A stretch of 54,656 nucleotides of DNA from a virus, in the IMG/VR virus record IMGVR_UViG_3300021335_000022, positions 1 to 54,656 of that record; one strand, written 5' to 3'. The position numbers were made by a program, and so were the translations under genes. The notes beneath the pieces were generated by a model that saw only the letters and a program-made list of their open reading frames with translations, ran no database searches and was not told where the DNA came from. Position 1 is the first letter of the stretch. Each line of letters starts with the position of its first letter. Positions 1-10,200 of the stretch are shown here, piece by piece.

Positions 1-1
1 T

Positions 2-3000
2 ATTCCGGCAGGAGTTACTGTTAAAGGTGAAGGCATTAGATCAGTTACTATTCGTCCTACAGCTGGCACAAACACAAATGACGCATTTTTACTCAACGGT
101 GAAACAACTGTTGAAGATTTAACAATCTCAGGTTTTTACAGCCCAGGTTACGCATTTAAGTATGCACCTGGATATACAGCAACAAGCCGCTCACCGTACA
201 TTAGAAACATTACAGTAATTACAGAAGGTTCGAGTGTAGCCGCTGCAACAAATAGTCCGGATGATCCTAGAGGGTTCAACGACGGAGATGCAGGTAAAGG
301 TGTATTCTTAGACGGTGCAGTAGCAACAAGCAGCTCTGCAAACACAGCACTACTATTCCACTCAGTAACATTTATTACTCCGGGTGTTGATGCAGTAGTA
401 CTAACTAACGGTGCTAGAGTCGAATGGCTTAACAGCTTTACATACTTTGCAAACCGTTCAATATATGCATATGATAGTCCACAAGGACGTAGAAATGCAG
501 GTAAAACAAAATTAACACTAAGCGGCATTACGGGAACCTTTACAGCAGGTAATACATTAACAATTACATCAACAGATGCATCAACTGTGCTAACAGGAAC
601 AATTGATAGTGTAGATGGCAACGATGTATATGTAAGCAGTTACTTGGATCTTGCAGGTTTTGATTTAACACCGCAGAGCATTACAGACGGCACAGCAACA
701 GCAACAACTATTGATAGCTTTGACTTACGAGAATTTGGTGCAGAAGTACGCTTGATTGCATCAGCAGCAGTATACGGTAACTTTGGCCTAGTAGGCGAAG
801 GACCGGGTGTTATTATGTATGCTATCGGACAGAATCTAGCATATATCGGTAACGGCAAAGAAGTTACAAACGACCCAACAACAGTTATTCAAGCAAATGA
901 AATTGTTGAAATAGATGAAGCAAAAATACGTTATAACTCAGTTGATCACAAAGGTGACTTTAGAGTTGGCGACTTGTTTTATGTAAATCAAGAAACAGGT
1001 AGTGTAACATTTGCAGTTAGTGATTTTGAAATTAACACGCAGAACGGTGTTACATTTACTACAGGCGCAGACAGCACATTTATCGACGGCACAAAGATTG
1101 AAACAGGCGACTGGCGCATTAGCGGTAAAACAGTAGAAACGCTAACACAAGATGCTAACTTTGAAGCAGGAAGCGGAGAAATTACTTTAGACGGTGATGT
1201 AAATGTTACAGGAAGTTTAGATGTTACTGGCGATGTAACTATCGGCGGAAACATTACTATTGGTGATGAAGCAACAGACACTATTCAAATTATTGCCGGT
1301 ATTGATTCTGATATTATTCCTAAAGTAGATAGAACATATGACTTAGGTACTGCTACTAAGAAGTGGAATACACTCTATGTTAATAATGTTTTCTTAGATA
1401 GTTTAACAACCACAGGTGCAGCACAATTTGAAGAAATACTAATTGAAGATAACTTTATTACAACAACATCATCTAATGTAGATTTAGAGTTACGTGCTAG
1501 TGGCACAGGGCAAATAGTTATTCCAGATAATGATGTACAAATTGTAAATGACTTAACAGTTGATGCTGATATTAGTGCTAACAATATAAACATATCTGGC
1601 ACAACTACTTCTGAGAAGTTTAGCACCGGCGATATATTAATTGACGATAATTATATCGAAACTACAACATCAAATAGTGATCTTACTTTACGTGCAGCAG
1701 GCACAGGTAGGGTTTACATTCCTAGCAACAATGTTTATGTAGAACAAGATTTTACAGTTGCAGGAACATCTAACTTAACAAACACAACTATTCAAGGTAA
1801 TCTTACACAAGTTGGCAACACTACACAAACTGGAAATATCAATTTAACAGGCAACTTAGGAATTACAGGAGATATAACTGTATCAGGAGTTGCACAATTT
1901 GAAGAAATAAAAGTTGAGACAAACTTTATTACAACGACAGAATCTAATGCTGATATAGAGTTGCGAGCTACACAGTTTGGCGATATATTAATACCTAACA
2001 ACAACCTACATATTACTAATGATTTAATTGTTGACGGAACAATTACAGTAGGTGATATTAATTCGGCAGGTACAATTACTGCTAATAGATTCAGCACTGG
2101 TGACATACTAATTGACGATAACTTTATAACAACAACGTTGTCAAACAGTAATTTAGAATTACGTGCTAATGGTACAGGTGAAGTTTATATACCAAGTAAC
2201 GATGTAGTAATTGACAATAATTTAACTGTTAATGGCAACACTAATCTAAAAGAGACAACAATAGTAGGCGATATCACTCATACAGGTAATACTACACAAA
2301 CAGGTGATATTAATTTAACTGGCAACCTAGATGTTACTGGCGAAGTTATTATTAGTGCAAGCCTAATACAATTTGAAGACATTCAAATATCAGGTAACAG
2401 AATTACAACAACTGAATCAAATTCAAATTTAGATTTACGTGCAAACGGAACTGGACAAATTTATATTCCAGATAATAATGTTGTTATTGAAAATAATTTA
2501 GCAGTTAATGGCACTATAACAGTGGGCAATATTACAAGCTCAGGCACAATTACTGCAAACAGTTTTAGCACAGGTGATATCTTAATTGATGACAATTATA
2601 TAACAACTACATTGTCTAATAGTAATTTAGAATTACGTGCTAATGGAACTGGGTCTATTATTATAGACACATTTACTATTAATGATACTACAATTACATC
2701 AAGCGGCGATTTTAATATTACTCCAGGCAGTAACCTTGTTAATATTAACAGCACAGGTGCATTAAAATTACCTGTAGGAACAACATTAGAAAGACCAACC
2801 GAATCAACTGGACAAATTCGTTATAACACTGACTTAACACGTTTCGAAGGTTATAACGGAACTAACTGGATTAACCTAAAAGGTGTAGAAGATTTAGACG
2901 GTGATACAAGAATTACAGCAGAAGCAACAGAAGGTGCAAACGACGGTATAGTAAGATTTTATGTTAACGGATCTGTACTAGCAACAATCGACAGCACAAG

Positions 3001-3427
3001 ATTAACTGTTCCACAAGTTCAAATTGATGATATAAAAATAGACGGCAATGTAATAGAAACTACCACAGCAAATACAGATTTAGAATTTACTGCAAACGGA
3101 ACTGGCACAATTAACTTTGACAATTTCGCTTTTAAGGATAGTAGTATTACAAATACAGTAACTAACAGTATAACAACTTTTTCAAATACTGGTGATGGTT
3201 ATGTTAAGTTCGGCGGTTCATACGGTGTTGTATTACCGATAGGTACAAGTGGTCAACGACCGCCATTAGCGTATACTGAAACCGGGCAAATGAGATTTAA
3301 CACGCAAGATAGTCGTGTTGAAATATGGGACGGAAGTAACTGGGTATCAGTTGCAGGGTCTGGTTCAGGTATTACTAGAGGTGATGCTGAAGAAATTGCA
3401 CTAGCAACAGTATTGGTATTAGGATAA
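2..3427 (+). CDS. Long repetitive tail fibre / adhesin, 5'-truncated by window edge
   Basis: The reading frame is open from base 2, so the gene begins upstream of the window; 1141 residues are visible. The first ~170 resemble a right-handed beta-helix (short valine/asparagine-rich turns such as VEDLTISGF and IRNITVITE). Around nt 940-980 comes DHKGDFRVGDLF, a motif that recurs near the C-termini of the two giant proteins downstream. From about nt 1420 to 3100 there are seven copies of a beta-repeat centred on ITTT.SN..LELRANGTG, arranged as three tandem super-units of about 158 residues plus a final single copy. Two terminal blocks of the type RP..(S)TGQIRYNT..., G.NW close the protein; such blocks are frequent near the ends of marine phage fibres. 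The gene is followed 4 bases later by the next ORF. It is probably a virion fibre contacting the host surface. Family assignment is by architecture only; the receptor is unknown. Confidence 0.8.
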   Translation: MPAGVTVKGEGIRSVTIRPTAGTNTNDAFLLNGETTVEDLTISGFYSPGYAFKYAPGYTATSRSPYIRNITVITEGSSVAAATNSPDDPRGFNDGDAGKGVFLDGAVATSSSANTALLFHSVTFITPGVDAVVLTNGARVEWLNSFTYFANRSIYAYDSPQGRRNAGKTKLTLSGITGTFTAGNTLTITSTDASTVLTGTIDSVDGNDVYVSSYLDLAGFDLTPQSITDGTATATTIDSFDLREFGAEVRLIASAAVYGNFGLVGEGPGVIMYAIGQNLAYIGNGKEVTNDPTTVIQANEIVEIDEAKIRYNSVDHKGDFRVGDLFYVNQETGSVTFAVSDFEINTQNGVTFTTGADSTFIDGTKIETGDWRISGKTVETLTQDANFEAGSGEITLDGDVNVTGSLDVTGDVTIGGNITIGDEATDTIQIIAGIDSDIIPKVDRTYDLGTATKKWNTLYVNNVFLDSLTTTGAAQFEEILIEDNFITTTSSNVDLELRASGTGQIVIPDNDVQIVNDLTVDADISANNINISGTTTSEKFSTGDILIDDNYIETTTSNSDLTLRAAGTGRVYIPSNNVYVEQDFTVAGTSNLTNTTIQGNLTQVGNTTQTGNINLTGNLGITGDITVSGVAQFEEIKVETNFITTTESNADIELRATQFGDILIPNNNLHITNDLIVDGTITVGDINSAGTITANRFSTGDILIDDNFITTTLSNSNLELRANGTGEVYIPSNDVVIDNNLTVNGNTNLKETTIVGDITHTGNTTQTGDINLTGNLDVTGEVIISASLIQFEDIQISGNRITTTESNSNLDLRANGTGQIYIPDNNVVIENNLAVNGTITVGNITSSGTITANSFSTGDILIDDNYITTTLSNSNLELRANGTGSIIIDTFTINDTTITSSGDFNITPGSNLVNINSTGALKLPVGTTLERPTESTGQIRYNTDLTRFEGYNGTNWINLKGVEDLDGDTRITAEATEGANDGIVRFYVNGSVLATIDSTRLTVPQVQIDDIKIDGNVIETTTANTDLEFTANGTGTINFDNFAFKDSSITNTVTNSITTFSNTGDGYVKFGGSYGVVLPIGTSGQRPPLAYTETGQMRFNTQDSRVEIWDGSNWVSVAGSGSGITRGDAEEIALATVLVLG

Positions 3428-3431
3428 AAAT

Positions 3432-3761
3432 ATGGCAACAACATTTAAAAACGTAGTAAGACCTAACATTGGAACAGCAAGAGAAGAAGTCTTGGCTACA
3501 AACGAAAACGCTAGAGTTACAGTAGTAGGCTTTAGTTTAGCTAACACAACGAGTGGTACAGTTCTTGTAGATGTAGAATTACAAGATGCTGCTAGTACTA
3601 CAGGATATTATGCAAAAGAAATAGTAGTTCCACCTAACACAAGTTTGAGGGTTCTAAACGGCGGTGAAAAACTTATTTTAACACCAGACAATAATTTATA
3701 TGTAACAGCAAACGTCGACGACAGTATTGACGCAATACTAAGTACTGTCGAGATTGTTTAA
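3432..3761 (+). CDS. Small virion-associated beta-sandwich protein (unknown)
   Basis: This encodes 109 residues. It starts at an ATG 4 bases after the fibre stop, with AGGA overlapping that stop as ribosome-binding site. The predicted pattern is all beta: alternating hydrophobic strands, a hydrophilic central loop (STTGYYAKEI), then a VPPNTSLRVLNGGEKL turn and a final strand ending VEIV. The same strand plan, including a 'PN' turn in the middle and a Gly-Gly/leucine stretch followed by a 'V.AN' strand, is seen in the gene at 24292, suggesting distant paralogy. There is no signal peptide or membrane segment. Its position between adhesin genes suggests a small structural or fibre-accessory protein, but I do not recognise a named family. 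Confidence 0.7.
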   Translation: MATTFKNVVRPNIGTAREEVLATNENARVTVVGFSLANTTSGTVLVDVELQDAASTTGYYAKEIVVPPNTSLRVLNGGEKLILTPDNNLYVTANVDDSIDAILSTVEIV

Positions 3762-3771
3762 GGAGAGATAG

Positions 3772-4212
3772 ATGTCATCATTTTACGTAGGCGGACAACC
3801 AAGTATAACAGAACTGTTAGGAGTAGGGCAACCTAGATACTTTTATGCACTTCGCAGAACAGAAGATGGAACACTTTTCTTTGCTAAAATTGATCAGTTA
3901 AAAGATACTGATACAATAACAGTAAACAAACCAGGACCGTCAAGAGACGACTTTACTGAATTTGAATATGGTGTAGACTTCTTTGACGGAAGACTAGAAG
4001 AAGATCATTCAAGACCGTTTACTAACTTAGCTTGGGATCAGTACCGCTGGGACAACAAAAATATTAATTATTATGTTAACGAAGAAGGTGAATTAGTTGT
4101 TAGAATCAATCAAGCGTTTACATATTTGCCATCACAAATAGTAGTAGATTCGGATACAGGACGAACTCAAGAAGATGTAGCTAACAATTTACCCGGCAGC
4201 GGCGGCTATTAA
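3772..4212 (+). CDS. Unknown virion-associated protein, 146 aa
   Basis: It begins with ATGTCATCA after a strong AAGGAGAG ribosome-binding site, 10 bases beyond the previous stop. The N-terminus (MSSFYVGGQPSITELLGVGQ) is followed by an aromatic-rich core with several short acidic segments (FTEFEYGVDFFDGRLEEDH) and NYYVNEEGELVVRINQAF. There is no cysteine cluster or membrane helix. It ends in a Gly-rich tail. Its placement in the fibre operon suggests a structural role, such as a hinge or trimer cap. I do not recognise the family. A late-promoter box overlaps its stop codon and serves the next gene. Confidence 0.65.
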   Translation: MSSFYVGGQPSITELLGVGQPRYFYALRRTEDGTLFFAKIDQLKDTDTITVNKPGPSRDDFTEFEYGVDFFDGRLEEDHSRPFTNLAWDQYRWDNKNINYYVNEEGELVVRINQAFTYLPSQIVVDSDTGRTQEDVANNLPGSGGY

Positions 4213-4219
4213 ATAAATA
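4212..4219 (+). promoter_or_regulatory. T4-type late promoter box AATAAATA
   Basis: AATAAATA overlaps the preceding stop codon and lies 25 bases upstream of the ATG at 4245, with TTAGGAAAC as a weak ribosome-binding site between. It matches the TAAATA core that gp55-type late sigma factors recognise and is one of a series of such boxes in this window. Confidence 0.6.
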
Positions 4220-4244
4220 TGTAAAATAATTAGGAAACATATAG

Positions 4245-7200
4245 ATGTCAGAATTTAAAATAAGCAGATTAAGATTTAGTTGGGTAGGCGAATGGACCGA
4301 CTTGAGATTGTACAATAAAGATGAAATTGTACAGTTCAACGGTAAGGCATACGTTTGTTTAATACCTCATACAGCAAGTGGATTTTACAATGATTTAAAT
4401 GCAATCGAACCAAAGTGGGATCTAATGATGACAGGTCAAACTTGGAAAGGGCCTTGGCAGCAGTTTACATTTTATAGTTTAGATAACATTGTTATTTTTG
4501 GTGGTGTTGTTTACAAATGTAACGAACAGCATTTAAGTACTGCGGATATTAATACCGACATTGATAAATGGGACATTTATGCCGAATCGAAAACTTGGCA
4601 AAGCGAGTGGACGTCTAATAACTTATACGGTGTGGGCGATGTTGTGTACTACGGTGGTTCAACATACGAATGTACTGTACCGCACTTATCAGCTGCAACA
4701 GATTTAGAAGGACTAGAAGCAGATTATACTGACATCGACGATAGCACAGAACGCTATTGGAAACTGCTTAATTATGGCGTTCAATATAGAGGAATTTATG
4801 CAACTGAATCCGAAGACAGTTCGCAAGTAAGATACAAATTAAATGACGTTGTAAAATATGGACCTACATTATACAGATGTATTTGGGGTCACGCACCTAG
4901 TGTAGAATTTGAAGATTTTGCAGACTCAACAGAACTTTACGAAACATTTATTACTGCATACTGGGAAGAGTATCTACCAGGATTAGACTTTGACGGTGTA
5001 TGGAGTGAAAATTCTGTTTACCAACCCGGTGATGTTGTTCAATACGGTGGATACCTATTCCAAAGTACAATTATCAATAATATTAACAACAAGCCGTCAG
5101 TTCATTATGGAAATGACGACTCAACTGCACAATGGGAACTTATTACAAAAGCATATGATTTAGAAGGTGAATTTGATCCTTCTAGAGAATACAAAGTAGG
5201 ACATATTGTTACATACGGTGGAGATTTGTATGTTGCAATTTTAGATAATACAGGAAAAATACCAGGAAATTTTGAAGTACAAGCAGTGTACGAAGCAGAA
5301 GGGTCAACTGGTAATATTATTAAGCTAAACACAGCTGACTCTACTAATCCATTAGCAATCACAGTAGGTATGAGTGTTATAGGCGAAGGGTTTGCAAGTG
5401 GCCAGCAAGTAGAATATGTTGTTACAGATGAAAATACAGGTATTACAACAGTTACTCTAAATTATGCACCAGACGGATCTATCTCAGATGAAGCAATTTT
5501 AACCTTTGTTGGTACAAATTATGAATATTGGCAGTTATTAATTCCTGGTGTACAATGGGAAGGCCGTTGGACAGATTCTAGATTATATAATATTGATGAT
5601 ATTGCCTATTACGGAAATGCAACATATAGATGTACCAGAGAACACACTTCTTCTTTAGTAAGTCGTCCTGATAATGATTTACAAAATAATTATTGGACGC
5701 TTTACCTACAGCACGACCAAAGAAACACATTAAGTAATCCTGGTGAAATACTTTCATTCACATCAGCTACTGGCAATACACCAATTCAAATCGGGGCCCA
5801 GGCTACAATTTTAAAAGTTGTAGACGGACTACCTGCTTGGAGTACAATTGACCTTACTCCAAATGTTTATTATGTAGCTACTAATGGTATTGATGTGCCT
5901 GCAGGAGGTAAAACACCTGATACAGCTTGGGCAAGTGTAAAATATGCTTGTGAACAAGTATTGGAAGGTGTATTACAACAGAATGCAAAACAGTTATTAT
6001 TACAAAATAAAGAATGGGTAATTCAGGAAACATTTTATTGGTTCTTGTATCAGCAAAACAACGATTTAACACCATTTGATAACTCATACAACTTTGACAA
6101 TGAGAAAGTTTTAAGAGATGCACGATTAATTTACGATGGTGTTGTTAGAGATCTAGTTAGAGGCGGGAATGCTGTAACAGTAGAAAATGCACTATCTTAC
6201 TTTGACCTCGAAAGTACAAATAGTTTTACAAATGCAGGTGTAGCCGAACAAGCACCATTCTTCCTAGCATTTTTTGTAGAATTGTTTAACTATATCGAAA
6301 GAGCACTGACAAATACTATCCCTTCAGAGAATTATCAACAGCTTGAAATTGATAGATTGGGTGCAGATTATGTACCTGGTTCAATTAATGTTGTAACACA
6401 ATATATTAATAGTGGACTAACTCTTGAAAGCGACACTCTAACAAGAGTACAAGCTATGGAAAGAATCTACTTAGAATCATTTGCAGCAGGATCTCCAGAC
6501 AGTATTCCTCCAGCAAACGAATCTGCATACTCAACAATCTTTATTAGAGCAGGAACATACAATGAACAAATTCCTATTGTTGTACCAGCATTTACAGCAT
6601 TAAATGGCGACGAACTTCGTGGTACAACTATCCAACCTAAAAATCCAGTAAACACACTTTGTACTAGAACTATTGGTGATATTAACTTGTTTGAAGTTGG
6701 TTCTACTGTAAATATGCAGCACAATACACCTGTTCAATTTGTTTCGTTAAATCCAGTTACTGAAATTAGCACAGTTTTCGGCGATGTTATCGCAGGTCAA
6801 ACTTATTATGTAATTGGTAACAGCATTACAGACACAAGATTTAGTGTTTCTGAAACACCAGACGGACCACCGCTTGAATTGTTTACTAATATTGGTAATA
6901 TGTATGTATACGGCGGCGAAGCATTACACGATATGTTCTATGTTAGAAACGGAACCGGTATTAGAAATATGACAGTTAAAGGGTTGCGAGGAACGTTATC
7001 AGCTGAAAATGAATACTTAACAAGACGCCCAACAGGCGGAGCATATGTTTCGCTAGATCCTGGACAAGGACCAGACGATACACGTGCCTGGATTACTAGA
7101 AAGTCACCGTATGTACAGAATGTAACTACATTTGGTAAAGGATGCGTCGGACTTAAAATCGATTCAACTCTACACAACGGCGGCAACAGATCAGTAGTTT

Positions 7201-10200
7201 CAAATGACTTTACCCAGATTTTGTCAGACGGTATTGGCATTTGGTGTAAAGGCGGCGATGCTTTAACTGAAGCAGTTTCTGTGTTCTCGTACTATGGATA
7301 TGCAGGTTATTTTGCAGAAGATGGTGCTAAGGTACGTGCTACAAATGGTAACTCATCTTATGGTACATTTGGTTGTGTTGCTGAAGGATTTGATATTACT
7401 GAAACACCAGCTACCGGAACAGTTAATAATACTTCAGGAGAAGCAAACGCAAAAGCAGTTGGTGCATTAGGTGCAAATTCTGAAGTTTTAAAAATACAAT
7501 ACAATCACGCAGGTGAACAATATTACCAATCAACTACTAACTTACTACGTAACTCAAATAACCTACTAGAAAGCACTTGGGCTAATGATTCTAATGTAAG
7601 TGTAACAAGAGCAGCTACAACACCATATGAAAATGAGTTTGCTTGGAGAGCAACTGCAAATACGTCTCTTACAGATAGTGCATACATATCGCAGTCAGTA
7701 TCTGTTGCTCCGCAAGGTAGAACATATTCAAACGTCGGAGGTTTTAATATTTCTGGTTCTGGTATTAATGCAACATTTGATGTAACAGTTACAGGAAAAG
7801 AGTACCAGGTAGCAGTAAACAACGGAGGTGAAAACTACGTTGTCGGAAATCAAATTACACTAAGTGGTAAGAGCTTCGGCGGTCGTAGTCCAGAAAATGA
7901 TATTACTATTACTGTTGATGATCTAAGTATTACAGCAATTAGCGGCATACTATTCGAAGGCACAGTACCAGAAGGATCTGCACTTGCTTATAACATAAGC
8001 ATTCACGCTAAACAAGGCAATACTTCTTATTTTGATATGTATAGTACTTTTAGCGGATTTGATCCAAGACCATATTTCACTAGATTTAACTTTGACACAG
8101 AAGATTTTACTACAGGCACGGTATTAGGCAGCATCGAACTTCCTACTAACTTGCGAGCTGATTTCTTAGAAGACGGATGGTGGAGACTGTCATATACAGT
8201 ATTTGACGAAACTGCTCAAAACAATAATCTAGAAATGAAAATTTATCCTAGAGGAATAGATGGTATTGCAGGATTTACAAACTTCTACGGTGCTCAAATT
8301 ACAATTGGAGATCAGCCTTCGTTCTTCTTAGAAACAGGCAATAATCAACCATCTGCGTATGCTAATATTAAAATTACAGGTGCAGGATCAGGTGTTAATG
8401 TTGTAGCCGACGAACTTAGAACTGGCTCCGTATTCCAATCAAGAATTTTAGAAACTGAAGAAGTAAGACTCGGTGGTCTTGGTTATTTACTACAAAGTAA
8501 CAACGCACAGGCAGGTAATACAGAATATCTAACACTAGCAGGATCAGAAGTTGCAGAAGCATCAGAATACGAAGGTATGAAACTAGTTGTAAGATCGGGT
8601 AAAGGAGCAGGACAGTTTGGAATTATTGCAAATTATAATCCAGCCTCTAAACAAGCATCAGTTGTTAAAGAATCCTTTGATCAACAAGAAGTTGTATCTT
8701 CAGTCTCGTCAACTGATAGATTTTTACTAGGTCCAGGTAGCGATTTTTATAACCTCTACGTTGGACAAAAAATTCAGTTTACTCCAACTTTCTACGATAT
8801 ACTAGTACCTAGTACTTCTCAGAGTAAAATTAATGTTACAGGTACATTAGGTGATCTAAACAACTATATGTTTGTTGATAGTACAGCAAGATTACGTACA
8901 GGACAAAAAATTAACTTCAGTGGCACACCATTTGGTGGTGTTATAACTGGATTTGATTATTATATTATTGATATCATCGACGAAAGAAGTATTCAGTTAT
9001 CTACCTCATTAGGTGGAGCTGTTTGGCCGTTATCTAACGTAAATATTGAAGACCCGGACGACTCTCCGATTGTATTAACAGGTGAAGTACCAGGCTTCGA
9101 GTTAAATTATCCAGACGCTACAAGTTACCTAACAGCAAGTACAACTGCTAATATGGAGGCAACATTACCAATTCAGTTTACAAGTATTAGTATTGGTGGA
9201 ATTACACTAGGTGATGTTTATTACATTCAAGACATATTTAATGATACACAGTTTAGTATTTCTACTTCACTGTTAGATGTGACTGTTACAAATACAGATG
9301 CAGCTGATAACGGATTAACTGTTGCTGACTCTTCAAACTTACTTCCATTAAATCCTATTATATTTAAAGGAACAATGTTAGGTGGACTTGTTGAAAAGCA
9401 ACGTTATTACATAAATGAAATTATCGACGGAACTACATTTACTCTATCAAGCGGTATAAACACAACTTCTGCAACAGCAACTGAAGGCGTGTCTAACCTA
9501 ATCACAGTTACTAGTACAGCAGGATTTATTGCTAACGCTCCTATTCAATTTACAGGTGTTACTTTTGGTGGTATTACTAATGATAAAACTTACTATATTC
9601 AGGTTGTTAACGATGCAACAACATTTACGATTTCTGAAACGCCAGGCGGAGCAGCAGTTCCATTACTTACAGCAGTAGGTGAAGTAATTGTAAGGACTGT
9701 TACTGACGAAGTTACAGTTACCACAGCAGCGGGCACTATGCTAGGTAAAACAACAGGAGCTAAAGTAGTTGTAGAGTCTGGAAGAGGTGGTATGGAAGCC
9801 TCATTCTACACAGAAATTTTTGGAGGAATTACAGCAGGTCAAACTTACTATGTTAGAAATAAGTTTGATGTAAATTCAGAATTTGAAATTGAAATATCAG
9901 ATGCACCTAGTCTTAATACAACAGTTGCACTAACAGATGCAGACGGATCTATGCAGATACAAGCAGTAGGATGGGATCATATTAATGCAGGTACACCACC
10001 TGTAGCAAACTTTGACTCCACATCAGTATATGCAATTGAACCGAGAATTACTTACTCTGCTCCAACTTTCGCAGCGTATGACCTTATTGATCCTAATACA
10101 TCACTACCAGCAGAATTACCTGTTACACCTGATGATAACAATGACACATTGGGTGACGGCTATTGCACAATAGTAAGTGACGGATTTAAACCATATGCGA

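Noticed and set aside
587-3427. Start of the first fibre at 587
   Set aside because: The frame is open without a stop back to base 2 and the upstream residues continue the beta-helix, so the gene is truncated by the window edge.
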